From Mucilaginibacter sp. (GTDB lineage: Bacteria > Bacteroidota > Bacteroidia > Sphingobacteriales > Sphingobacteriaceae): 64,000 nucleotides of DNA. Both the position numbers and the translations under genes were made by a program. Numbering within the stretch: the first letter of the stretch is position 1; every line of letters begins with the position of its first letter. This document shows positions 23,216 through 33,000 of this stretch, piece by piece. Under the pieces are notes generated by a model. That model did not search any database. It worked only from the letters and a program-made list of their open reading frames with translations, and had not been told where the DNA came from. The DNA lies in the NCBI GenBank assembly GCA_031292485.1, contig JARLHA010000059.1:124001-188000 (forward strand), read 5' to 3'.

Positions 23216-25072
23216 TTATTTTTCAAATCGTTCTGCTAATTCGTTTAATGTAAATGTAGTGATCACCAGTTTGCCGTTCAGTGCCAGGTTGGGCATCTGG
23301 CAGGCAAAAAGCTGGTCGATTAATAAATTCATTTCTTCTAATGACATCTTTGTGCCCGCTTTCGTTGCAGCATTGCGCGCAAGCGAACGGGCCAGGCTGT
23401 CGCGTTTGTCCAGTTTTAATATCGACTGGTTGTTTTTAAAACCTTCCAGCAATTGCTCCAGGATCTCCGTTTCCGATGTGTTATTCAGCTCTGCCGGAAC
23501 GCCTTCAACCACCACGGTATTTTTGCCGAACTCGCGGATATCAAAACCCAGCGCACGAATATCGGGTAAAAGTTCCTTTAATAGTTCAAAATCACTGCTA
23601 TTTAGTGTAACCGACTGCGGGAACAGGCTTTGCTGGCTTACGCCGGTATGGTTCTCCAGTTGTTGCAAAAAACGTTCGTACAGGATGCGCTCATGCGCCG
23701 CCTGCTGGTTGATCACCATAAAACCCGATTTTATCTGCGATAAAATATAGCGGTTATGCACCTGGAAAAGCTGTTGTTCGCTCGGTTTATTCAGGTCATG
23801 GTCGTCAACGGCAATGGTTTTTTGCCCGTGCATTTCGCTTTGCGCATTCTCTTCTTTCCTGGCGATCTCGTAAAGTGTATCCCAGTTTTGCGGCACCGGA
23901 GAGCTGCGGTAATCATTGCTGCTTCTGAAGGCAGGGCTCTCGCGCTCGATCTTTTGCTCTGTAGCAAAAGGATTGTAATCCGGGTTAAAGCTGATGGTTG
24001 GCGCCACTATCTCCTCAAAAGGTTTTGGCGTCACCAGGTGTTCAATACTGTTTTCCTGGTCGAAATCAAGGCTTGGGGTGATATTATACCTGCCCAATGA
24101 GCGCTTTACCGCCGAGCGGATGATGGCATATATGGTTTGCTCATCCTGGTATTTAATTTCTGTTTTGGTTGGATGAACGTTGATATCAATTTTAGCCGGG
24201 TCTATCTCAATAAACAGCACATAAAGCGGGTAGGTATCTTCCGGCAGCAATTCTTTAAAAGCCATCAGTACGGCGTGGTTCAGATAAGCGTCGCGGATAA
24301 AACGGTTGTTCACAAAAAAGAACTGTTCTCCCCGGGTTCTTTTGGCGTATTCGGGTTTACCCACAAAACCGCGCAGTTTTATAACATTGGTATCTTCCTC
24401 CACCGGCACCAAACGCTCGTTATAATTATTGCCGAATAAGTGAATAATGCGTTGTTTTAAGGTAGCCTGCGGCAGATGATAGATCTCCTGCCCGTCGTGG
24501 TGCATGGAGAAAAACACCTGTGGGTTAGCCAGGGCTACCCGCTGAAATTCGTCAATAATGTGCCGCATTTCCACCGGGTTGCTTTTTAAAAAGTTGCGGC
24601 GGGCGGGCGTATTGTAAAACAGGTTTTTAACCGAAATGGAGGTACCTGTATTGGCCGAACAGGCCTGCTGGCTGACCACTTCCGATCCTTCAATAAGGAT
24701 GCAGGTACCCAATTCATCTTCGTGCCGGCGGGTTTTAAGCTCCACCTGGGCAATAGCGGCAATTGAGGCCATGGCCTCGCCCCTGAAACCCATGGTACGG
24801 ATGGCAAAAAGATCCTCCGCCCTGCGGATCTTTGAAGTGGCGTGGCGCTCAAAGCTCATGCGGGCATCGGTCAGGCTCATACCGCAACCGTTGTCGATCA
24901 CCTGGATGAGTGATTTTCCGCCCTCTTTCAGGATCAGCTGTATTTTATCAGCCCCTGCGTCGAGCGCATTTTCCACCAGCTCTTTTACCGCCGAGGCGGG
25001 CCGCTGCACTACTTCCCCTGCGGCAATTTGGTTGGCAACGGCATCCGGTAAAAGGTGTATGATATCTGGCAT
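23216..25072 (-). CDS. mutL: DNA mismatch repair protein MutL
   Basis: Links mismatch recognition by MutS to strand removal. The 618 residues have the GHKL ATPase N-domain (ELVENALDAGA, DNGCGM, GFRGEAMASIAA) and the HPTKTEIKYQDE strand of the transducer domain. The C-domain contains INQQAAHERILYE, aligned to the endonuclease motif DQHA(X)2E(X)4E, but Asp is Asn455 and His is Gln457; Glu461 and Glu466 remain. No CPHGRP-type zinc motif is seen at the end. So the nuclease site looks altered and the protein may not nick DNA by itself. Start ATG 25072. First gene of a leftward run with two rhomboids and an EEP hydrolase. Confidence 0.96.
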   Translation of the reverse strand: MPDIIHLLPDAVANQIAAGEVVQRPASAVKELVENALDAGADKIQLILKEGGKSLIQVIDNGCGMSLTDARMSFERHATSKIRRAEDLFAIRTMGFRGEAMASIAAIAQVELKTRRHEDELGTCILIEGSEVVSQQACSANTGTSISVKNLFYNTPARRNFLKSNPVEMRHIIDEFQRVALANPQVFFSMHHDGQEIYHLPQATLKQRIIHLFGNNYNERLVPVEEDTNVIKLRGFVGKPEYAKRTRGEQFFFVNNRFIRDAYLNHAVLMAFKELLPEDTYPLYVLFIEIDPAKIDINVHPTKTEIKYQDEQTIYAIIRSAVKRSLGRYNITPSLDFDQENSIEHLVTPKPFEEIVAPTISFNPDYNPFATEQKIERESPAFRSSNDYRSSPVPQNWDTLYEIARKEENAQSEMHGQKTIAVDDHDLNKPSEQQLFQVHNRYILSQIKSGFMVINQQAAHERILYERFLQQLENHTGVSQQSLFPQSVTLNSSDFELLKELLPDIRALGFDIREFGKNTVVVEGVPAELNNTSETEILEQLLEGFKNNQSILKLDKRDSLARSLARNAATKAGTKMSLEEMNLLIDQLFACQMPNLALNGKLVITTFTLNELAERFEK

Positions 25073-25239
25073 GTTGTAAAATTCCCTTCTTGCCCGCTAA
25101 AAAAATGTTTGGTCAGCGGTTTTTCAATTCCGGGCGCTAAATTAAATATTTGATGGCATAACTTTGGTATAGGTGCATTTAAACTGCAAGCCGATCATAT
25201 TGCCTGGAACAAATCACGAAAAATAGCGGGTTCTATCTG

Positions 25240-25365
25240 CTACCGATGGCGTCGGTACGTAATGCCGCATCGCGGCAACACCTTTGTAGCAAAATATTCA
25301 AACGTTGTTCTTGCCGCCTCAGCGGCTACCCCTTTCGCGAAGGGTCGCCGCTGACGCGGCAAGAA
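25240..25365. repeat. REP-like inverted repeat (cttgccgc...gcggcaag)
   Basis: The 329-bp gap upstream of mutL (25073-25401) has no gene. It holds a long hairpin with arms at about 25308-25334 and 25340-25364 (ttcttgccgc paired with gcggcaagaa, two mismatches) around cgcga, preceded by ccgatggcgtcggta and gccgcatcgcggca palindromic words and by the word cctttgtagca. The rest of the gap shows nothing I recognise. Confidence 0.7.
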
Positions 25366-25401
25366 TCCCCGGTGTTTTTGATGGCTGATAATGATTAGGA
25401 T

Positions 25402-25947
25402 TCAGTTAACGTCAATCGTATACACAGCTTTAAACTGAAATTGTTTAGCGCCAGACAAATAAGCATCAATACCACCATCATTATCTTTTATGTTATAGTA
25501 ATGGGAAAAAGTTATTATCAATTTGTTCATCTGGAAAATATCTGTCTGCACATGATCTTGATATTTTGATAAAGAAAGCTGATACCCTAAACTTTTTACA
25601 TAATCCAGCAGATTTTTATATTCCTTTCGGTCGTCAGTTGCGTAGGCCGATTCTTCTGTTGCAACGATGTTGTCTAATAATGTCCGGGTTGTAACACTAA
25701 ACTCTTTATCCGGATGAAAAAAATTATCTATAGCTCGGTGCGCAACGGGTCCGTCGCTGATTTGAGGGGTCCATGCTAAAGCAAATCCAAATTTCCCCCA
25801 ATAATTATCATTGTCCGCTTGCGATGAGTTGTGATAGATGTCTAATAATTTTTCATAAATAAACTTAGCATTAAGCCGCTGGTCTGTTTGACCTTTCGTA
25901 ACGTTAATGAAAAGAACTACTGCTATTAAAGTTAGATATTTCTTCAT
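25402..25947 (-). CDS. Secreted hypothetical protein, AT-rich
   Basis: 181 residues with the signal peptide KKYLTLIAVVLFINVTKG and no recognisable domain. The mature part is mixed helix/strand, with FGFALAWTPQISDGPVAHRA and a terminal strand FQFKAVYTIDVN. Codon use is visibly more AT-rich than in mutL and the amidohydrolase on either side. It stands alone between two gaps. It may be strain-specific or acquired; no function can be given. Confidence 0.65.
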   Translation of the reverse strand: MKKYLTLIAVVLFINVTKGQTDQRLNAKFIYEKLLDIYHNSSQADNDNYWGKFGFALAWTPQISDGPVAHRAIDNFFHPDKEFSVTTRTLLDNIVATEESAYATDDRKEYKNLLDYVKSLGYQLSLSKYQDHVQTDIFQMNKLIITFSHYYNIKDNDGGIDAYLSGAKQFQFKAVYTIDVN

Positions 25948-26182
25948 AAAGGATCAATCTGATAATATATCGTTTATCTCGATACGCGAATATGAATAAA
26001 TTTGAGGGTGTTCTGAACTCAATTTTCGATACGCTTTCCTCTAAAATGACAGAGGCTAAATCCGTAAATGATAAAATGGTTAAATGAGATCGAAGTACAA
26101 ACCCCCAAACAAAATTAAAATTATTTGCCGCATAACTTTATGCATTTGTTTTTGTATATAGTTTTGTAGCTTACAAACTTTT

Positions 26183-26190
26183 TACATTTG
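26183..26190 (+). promoter_or_regulatory. Promoter -7 box (TACATTTG) of the amidohydrolase gene
   Basis: TACATTTG, cccc, then ATG at 26195. A TTTTG at 26162-26166 lies 16 nt upstream as a possible -33 element. Confidence 0.65.
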
Positions 26191-26194
26191 CCCC

Positions 26195-27826
26195 ATGAAA
26201 AGAATTTGGCCCGTACTGTTTTTCCTCGCCGCAGCCTGTAAACACCAGGATTATAATGTTGATCTTATTGTTAAAAACGCAGTGGTTTACACGGTTGACA
26301 GTAATTTTACCACGGCCAATGCCTTTGTGGTAAACAACGGAAAGATTATTTCAGTTGGTAATAGTGATACCATCGGAAAAAAATATACCGCTAAAGAAAT
26401 AGTGGACGCAGGCGGTAAAGCCGTTTACCCGGGTTTTATTGATGCGCATTCGCATTTTTACAGCTATGGGATAAGCTTGCAGGAGGCCCATTTGGAGAAC
26501 ACCAAAAGCTGGCAGGAAGTTGTGGATTCAGTTAACGCTTTTGCCCGGAGGAACCCGGATGGGTGGATCACCGGCCACGGCTGGGACCAAAATAAATGGA
26601 CGGTAAAACAATTTCCTGATAAGGCAAAACTGGACTCTCTGTTCCCGGTAAGGCCGGTAATATTGAGCCGGATCGATGGGCATGCCATTATGGTAAACCA
26701 GGCGGCTTTAAATATTGCAGGCATAAAGCCGGGGCAAACCATTAACGGCGGCAAAATTGAAACCATTAACGGCAAACTTACGGGCTTACTTATAGATAAC
26801 GCAGAAGGGTTGGTACGAAGGAAAATTCCTTTACCGGGCGATGCTTTGGCGGACTCAGCGTTTTTAGATGCACAGCGGAATTGTTTCGCCGTGGGCCTAA
26901 CCACCGTGGAGGATTGCGGACTGCCTTATACGATGATCAATACCATTGAACAATTACAGCATAAGGGGGTGCTCAAAATGCGGATGTACGTAATGCTATC
27001 GGATAGCCCGGATGATTTTGCGTATTTATTTAAAAGAGGCATTTATAAAACCCCAAGACTTAACGTACGCGCCTTTAAGGTTTATGCAGACGGGGCATTG
27101 GGATCTCGCGGAGCCTGTTTACTGCAACCTTACAGCGACCAGAAAAACTGGCGCGGGTTTTTGCTGAGCGATCAGAAACATTTTATGGATGTTGCACAAA
27201 AGCTGGCTGCCAAAGGCTTCCAGATGTGTACCCATGCCATTGGCGATTCGGCCAACCGGGTGATGCTGGAAATCTACGCAAGTGTTTTAAAAGGTAAAAA
27301 CGACCGCCGCTGGCGCATTGAACATGCGCAGGTGTTGGCTTCTGAAGATATAAAGCTTTTTGGCGAGTACAGCATTATTCCGTCGGTACAGCCTACACAT
27401 GCTACCTCGGATATGTACTGGGCGGTTAACCGCCTGGGTAAAACGCGGCTAAAAACAGCCTATGCCTACAAACAGCTATTGCAGCAAAACGGCTGGCTGC
27501 CGTTGGGTACCGATTTCCCTGTTGAAAACATTAACCCGATGTATACGTTTTATGCAGCGGTAGAGCGCAAAGACCTGAAAGGTTTCCCGGCAGGCGGCTT
27601 TCAGCCCGAAAATGCCCTTACAAGGGAACAGGCTTTAAGGGGAATGACCATTTGGGCCGCCAAAGCGCAATTTGAAGAAAATGAAAAAGGGAGCATTGAG
27701 CCGGGCAAATTTGCCGACTTTGTAATCCTTGATAATGATATAATGAAAACAGATGGCGCAAACCTGCCTAACGTTAAAGTGTTAAAAACCTATGTGAATG
27801 GAGAGAAGGTTTATGAGAAGAAGTAA
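26195..27826 (+). CDS. YtcJ-like amidohydrolase, lipoprotein
   Basis: A 543-residue metal-dependent hydrolase of the amidohydrolase_3/YtcJ group. The leader MKRIWPVLFFLAAAC ends in a lipobox with Cys15, so it is probably anchored as a lipoprotein. Catalytic signs: GFIDAHSHFY (metal His pair), KVYADGALGSRGA (with a Lys that may be modified), MCTHAIGDSANR, IEHAQVL and GTDFPVE (metal Asp), and a C-terminal PGKFADFVILD. The substrate is unknown, probably an amide or imide. The stop overlaps the next gene, suggesting a two-gene operon driven by the promoter at 26183. Confidence 0.9.
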   Translation: MKRIWPVLFFLAAACKHQDYNVDLIVKNAVVYTVDSNFTTANAFVVNNGKIISVGNSDTIGKKYTAKEIVDAGGKAVYPGFIDAHSHFYSYGISLQEAHLENTKSWQEVVDSVNAFARRNPDGWITGHGWDQNKWTVKQFPDKAKLDSLFPVRPVILSRIDGHAIMVNQAALNIAGIKPGQTINGGKIETINGKLTGLLIDNAEGLVRRKIPLPGDALADSAFLDAQRNCFAVGLTTVEDCGLPYTMINTIEQLQHKGVLKMRMYVMLSDSPDDFAYLFKRGIYKTPRLNVRAFKVYADGALGSRGACLLQPYSDQKNWRGFLLSDQKHFMDVAQKLAAKGFQMCTHAIGDSANRVMLEIYASVLKGKNDRRWRIEHAQVLASEDIKLFGEYSIIPSVQPTHATSDMYWAVNRLGKTRLKTAYAYKQLLQQNGWLPLGTDFPVENINPMYTFYAAVERKDLKGFPAGGFQPENALTREQALRGMTIWAAKAQFEENEKGSIEPGKFADFVILDNDIMKTDGANLPNVKVLKTYVNGEKVYEKK

Positions 27827-29630
27827 CCGTTGGTTTTGTACTTTAATATTTTCAGCATTTGTTTTATTTCATTCGGCTTGTGCGCAAAACCCGCCTTTCA
27901 GGGGGCAGGCTTATGTAGATGAGGTGAAGTTGGTGGAGAAATCTACCGTGCTTTTTAACAACGCCTCCTATACTATCCCTATACAAAACCTCGACCAGCA
28001 AAAAATAGCCAGCGTACACTTCTCTTATGTTTATGCTGCCGGTTTCGATAGCCTGCTGAATAAATATGATAAAGTGGCGGCGTTTAACGGTAATTTATAC
28101 ACCGGCGCCAAAAGCCTGGATGACCTTTCAGCCGACCTGAAATGGTACAATACCCTGATCGTGCAGCTCAACGAAGCCGATTTGAATAACCCGCAGATCG
28201 CCGACTTTATCCGTTACAACCAAAAAACAAAAACGGTAATCATTGCGCTGTTTGGCAATACCAATGCCCTCGTCAAATTAAATAACATGAGCCTGCCGGT
28301 GATCTGGTGCCAGCGGATCACGCCGGTTTCGGCTTATTTTGCTGCGGAGGCTGTTTTTGGCGGAGTACCTATTACCCAAAAATTAAGCAGCAACATCTCG
28401 TCCGTTTTCCGCAAAGGGATGGGGTTCACCACTGAAAAGATCCGCCTGGAATACAGCGTCCCCGAGGCGGTGGGCATCAAATCAGATAACCTGATCGATA
28501 TAGATAATATCGCCACAGAAGCCATTATGAACCAGGCCACACCCGGTTGCGTGGTGCTGGTGGCAAAAGATGGCAAAGTGATTTTCAACAAAGCCTACGG
28601 TTACCATACCTATGATAAAACCATTCCCGACAAGCTGACCGATATTTTCGACCTGGCTTCCATGACCAAAATCTCAGCCACTACGATGGAGGCCATGCAG
28701 TTGTACGACCAGGGCAAACTAAGCATCGATTCTACCGTGGGGCATTACCTGCCGCAGGCCCGAAAAACAAATAAGAATGACCTGCTGGTGAAGGAGGTGC
28801 TTGAACACCAGGTCGGCCTGATCCCGGATATTCCTACTATAGAAGCGGTAAAACCAATAGATTACACGGTTGACTCTTCAGCAAATTATCCAACTAAAGT
28901 AAACGAGAATTACTATTTACGGAAGGACTACTTTAAAGACGTAATGTGGCCCCTGATGCTGAACTCTCCTTTGCGGACACGCGGACAATATGTTTACAGC
29001 GACCTGAGCATGTGCTTTATGCAGCAGATCATCGAAACCATTACCTCGACCCCAGAGAATGTGTATGTACAGCAGCAGTTTTATACCCCGCTAGGGATGC
29101 AGACCGCCGGCTATTTACCACTATACCGGTTTAAACCCGAACAGATCCCGCCAACGGAAAATGATCAGGTTTACCGCCATGCCCTGCTGGATGGCTATGT
29201 GCATGACCCTACCGCCGCATTAATGGGCGGTGTAGCAGGCCATGCAGGTTTATTTGCCAGCGCCAACGATGTGGCCATCCTTTACCAGATGATGCTGAAC
29301 CGCGGCACTTACGGAGGGGTAGCATACATCAAACCCGAAACGGTGGACCTGTTTACCAAACAACAATCAGCCATCAGCCGCAGGGGCCTGGGTTTTGACA
29401 GGTGGGACCCGGAGGTAAGCAAACATTACCCTTCGCAATACGCCTCGCCCCAAACATACGGGCATACCGGCTTCACCGGCACCTGTGTATGGGTCGACCC
29501 GGCTTCGCACCTGGTATATGTGTTTTTATCCAACCGCGTTAACCCCAGCGTAAGCAGCAAACTGGGCAGCCTGAACACCCGGCCAAGGATAATGGATGTG
29601 GTTTACCAGGCGATTCAGAAAGGAATTTAG
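27813..29630 (+). CDS. Serine hydrolase (beta-lactamase fold) with GH3 C-domain remnant
   Basis: About 605 residues from ATG 27813 (an in-frame ATG at 27798 is also possible). The leader WFCTLIFSAFVLFHSAC ends in a likely lipobox. Residues about 25-200 resemble the C-terminal sandwich domain of glycoside hydrolase family 3 (EKSTVLFNNASYTIPIQNL). The rest is a class C beta-lactamase/esterase domain with Ser283-x-x-Lys286 (SMTK), Tyr395-Ser-Asp (YSD), and YGHTGFTG near the end. Larger Bacteroidota proteins of about 950-1000 residues join a whole GH3 enzyme to this domain; here the GH3 catalytic barrel is absent. The gene overlaps the amidohydrolase by 14 bp, with a purine-rich stretch ahead of ATG. 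Confidence 0.85.
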   Translation: MRRSNRWFCTLIFSAFVLFHSACAQNPPFRGQAYVDEVKLVEKSTVLFNNASYTIPIQNLDQQKIASVHFSYVYAAGFDSLLNKYDKVAAFNGNLYTGAKSLDDLSADLKWYNTLIVQLNEADLNNPQIADFIRYNQKTKTVIIALFGNTNALVKLNNMSLPVIWCQRITPVSAYFAAEAVFGGVPITQKLSSNISSVFRKGMGFTTEKIRLEYSVPEAVGIKSDNLIDIDNIATEAIMNQATPGCVVLVAKDGKVIFNKAYGYHTYDKTIPDKLTDIFDLASMTKISATTMEAMQLYDQGKLSIDSTVGHYLPQARKTNKNDLLVKEVLEHQVGLIPDIPTIEAVKPIDYTVDSSANYPTKVNENYYLRKDYFKDVMWPLMLNSPLRTRGQYVYSDLSMCFMQQIIETITSTPENVYVQQQFYTPLGMQTAGYLPLYRFKPEQIPPTENDQVYRHALLDGYVHDPTAALMGGVAGHAGLFASANDVAILYQMMLNRGTYGGVAYIKPETVDLFTKQQSAISRRGLGFDRWDPEVSKHYPSQYASPQTYGHTGFTGTCVWVDPASHLVYVFLSNRVNPSVSSKLGSLNTRPRIMDVVYQAIQKGI

Positions 29631-29728
29631 AGGATTTCGGATTTATTAATTCGGATTTGGGAATTGCGATTGCGGAATGATTTAATCTGGCATGTCGGGT
29701 TTAGCGCGTTATCAACTTCTTTTTCCTT

Positions 29729-29815
29729 TGCGATCTTAGTGCCTTCTTTGTGCACTTTGTGGTTAAATTTTTAACCACAAAGTGCACGGAGGATTTCACA
29801 AAGTGCACAAAGGCC
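29729..29815. repeat. Strong inverted repeat of the ctttgtg/ggttaa family
   Basis: Perfect 17-bp arms (gtgcactttgtggttaa, 29750-29766, with its complement at 29771-29787) and a 4-nt loop. A second partial copy, cacaaagtgcacaaagg, follows. It lies after the serine hydrolase stop in a 411-bp gap (29631-30041) and could stop or stabilise transcripts, but no U-tract follows. Confidence 0.8.
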
Positions 29816-29860
29816 TGCGGGGGGGAGGAAAATTACTAATTTAAATATAATTCCATTGTC

Positions 29861-29949
29861 CGAATCAGAATTTACAGAAATAAAGAATTTTCAAGATTGC
29901 TCTTTTTTATTCTGTTAATTCTAAAATTCCGTAAATTATGATTCAGACT
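29861..29949. repeat. AT-rich inverted repeat (gaatcagaattta ... taaattatgattc)
   Basis: Words cgaatcagaatttacagaa and ctaaaattccgtaaattatg form an imperfect palindrome ending in gattcagac. A related element with cleaner outer arms lies at 49675-49768. Confidence 0.6.
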
Positions 29950-30002
29950 AGCTCTTCCCGCCCAATTTCACATAATTATGATAGTTTTCAGCTTAAATTC
30001 CG

Positions 30003-30010
30003 TATTTTTG
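30003..30010 (+). promoter_or_regulatory. Promoter -7 box (TATTTTTG) of the ileS operon
   Basis: TATTTTTG lies 31 nt before the ileS ATG at 30042, predicting a leader of about 25-28 nt. Confidence 0.55.
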
Positions 30011-30013
30011 CAA

Positions 30014-30029
30014 CCTCTAAAAATAGAGG
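30014..30029 (+). promoter_or_regulatory. Small hairpin at the 5' end of the ileS leader
   Basis: cctcta and tagagg form a 6-bp stem around aaaa, starting about 4 nt after the -7 box. It would be the first structure in the ileS message; a role in stability or start control is inference. Confidence 0.45.
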
Positions 30030-30041
30030 TGTAACAGATTG

Positions 30042-33000
30042 ATGTATAAGGAATATAAGCAGTTAAACCTATCGCAGACCGGCAAAGACATCCTTGCCTT
30101 CTGGAAGGAGCACGGCATTTTTGAAAAGAGCATCAGCAGTCGCCCGGCAACCAACCCGTACACGTTTTACGAAGGGCCGCCGAGCGCTAATGGCATGCCC
30201 GGCATTCACCACGTAATGGCACGTGCCATCAAGGATATTTTTTGCCGTTATAAAACGCTAAAAGGCTACCAGGTAAAACGCAAAGGCGGCTGGGACACTC
30301 ATGGCCTGCCTATTGAGCTGGCCGTTGAAAAAGCTTTGGGCATCACCAAGGACGATATCGGCAAAAAGATCTCTGTAAAAGACTATAACGATGCCTGCCG
30401 CAAGGAGGTAATGCGCTATACCGACGTTTGGAACGACCTGACCGAAAAAATGGGCTACTGGGTGGACCTGGAAGACCCTTACATTACCTATAAAAACGAA
30501 TACATTGAATCCCTCTGGTGGATTTTAAAGGAATTTTATAACAAAGGCTGGTTATACAAAGGTTATACCGTTCAGCCCTATTCGCCAAAATCGGGCACCG
30601 GGCTAAGCTCGCATGAGCTGAACCAGCCGGGAACCTATAAGATGGTGAAGGATACTACCATTACCGCCCAGTTTCATCTTAAAAAAGAGCAGCAGCACCC
30701 GCTGATGCCCCAATTGTTTGAGGATGAAAATGAGGATACCGTTATATTAGCCTGGACGACCACCCCATGGACGCTGCCATCAAACTGTGCCCTTGCCGTT
30801 GGCGAAAAAATCGACTACGTAAAGCTCCGCACATTTAACCCTTATACTTATGAGCCGGTTAGCGTGGTTTTGGCAAAGGACCTGGTGGCCAAATATTTTA
30901 AGGCCGAAGGGCAAGGCGAAAATCATCTGAAAGAATATAAAGCCGGCGATAAAATTATCCCCTGGGAAGTTCGCGGAACTTTTAAAGGGGTTGAATTGCT
31001 TGGCCTGCGCTATCACCAGTTGATGCCTTACGTAAGTAACGAGGACCTGGAAAAGAACGCTTTTTTGGTGATCCCGGCTGATTTTGTAACCACCGAAGAT
31101 GGTACCGGTATCGTACATACCGCCTCTGTTTTTGGCGCGGATGACTTCAGGGCCTGTAAGGAAAATGGCGTACCCTCTGTAATGGTGAAGGATGAAGCAG
31201 GCAAGGATGTGCCCCTCGTGGATAAACAGGGCCGCTTTGTGGCCGAGGTGACCGACTATGCCGGCCTGTATGTAAAAGAAGAATATTATACCAAAGAAGA
31301 ACGCGAAGCGCCCGGCTTTAAGGCGACCGATGTAATGATCGCCATAAAGCTGAAGGAAGAGAACAAAGCGTTCGACGTAAAAAAATACGAACACAGTTAC
31401 CCCCATTCCTGGCGCTCAGACGAGCCGATTCTATACTATCCGCTGGATAGCTGGTTTATCCGCACCACCGCCGTTAAGGATAAACTGGTTGAACTTAATA
31501 AAACCATCAACTGGAAACCGGAGTCAACCGGCACAGGCCGCTTTGGCAACTGGTTGGAAAATTTGGTAGACTGGAACCTTTCGCGTTCCCGCTTTTGGGG
31601 AACACCGCTCCCCATCTGGCGCGAAGAGAATGGATTGGAAGAAAAATGTATAGGTTCCATTGCCGACCTGAAAACGGAAATCGAAAAATCAATCGCCGCC
31701 GGTTTAATGCCTGCCGGTTTTGTGATTGATGATCTTCACCGTCCCTACGTTGATGATGTGATATTGACCTCATCAACCGGCAAGCCGATGTACCGCGAAC
31801 CAGACTTAATCGACGTTTGGTTTGACAGCGGCGCCATGCCTTATGCGCAATGGCATTTCCCGTTTGAGAATAAGGAACAATTTGAAAACGCCTACCCGGC
31901 TGATTTCATCGCCGAAGGCGTGGACCAAACCCGCGGCTGGTTCTTTACCCTGCATGCGATAGCGGTAATGCTGAGCGAAGCCAGTGACGAGATAAAAGCC
32001 GTTAACGGGCGTGTAGGCAATAAGGGCGTTGCCTTTAAAAATGTGATCTCGAATGGCTTGGTGCTGGATAAAAACGGCAACAAAATGTCCAAACGCCTGG
32101 GTAACGGGGTTGATCCTTTTGCTACCATAGAGCAGTTTGGCGCAGATGCCGCCCGCTGGTATATGATCAGCAACGCCTCGCCATGGGATAACTTGAAATT
32201 TAATACTGAAGGAATAGATGAAGTGCGCCGCAAATTTTTCGGTACGCTGTATAATACCTATAATTTCTTTGCTCTATATGCTAATATAGATGGATTTACA
32301 TATAGTGAACCAAACATTCAGCCAAAAAAACGTCCAGAAATAGATCGATGGATTATTTCTGTTCTTACTACTTTAACAAAGGATGTCGACAATTTCTATG
32401 AATCCTTTGAACCGACGAAAGCTGCAAGGGCTATTCAGGAATTTGTAGACGAGCATTTGAGTAATTGGTATGTGCGTTTGAGTCGTCGCCGTTTTTGGAA
32501 GTCCTACAACTCAAATGATAAATTGTCGGCCTATCAGACACTATATACTTGTTTAGTAACCGTTTCCAAGTTGATGTCTCCAATAGCGCCTTTTTTTGCT
32601 GAAAGGCTCTATTTGGACTTAAATGAAATTACGCACCTGGAACAATTTGAATCGGTCCATTTATCGGATTTTCCTGTTTCTAACAATATAATGTTTGTAA
32701 ATAAGTCTCTTGAAAAAAGGATGAAGTCTGCGCAAGATATTTCATCACTTGTCTTATCGCTACGGAAAAAAACCGGTATCAATGTACGCCAGCCACTCGG
32801 TAGAATTTTATTGCCGGCGCTTACTAAAGACTTTCCGAAGCAGATAAACATGGTCAAAGATTTAATACTTTCCGAAACTAATGTTAAAGAAATTGAATAT
32901 ATCGAAGATTCATCTGGATTAATTAAGAAAAAAGTAAGGCCAAATTTTAAAGCGCTAGGATCAAAGGTTGGGAAAGATATGAAATCTGTCGTCGAAGTTA

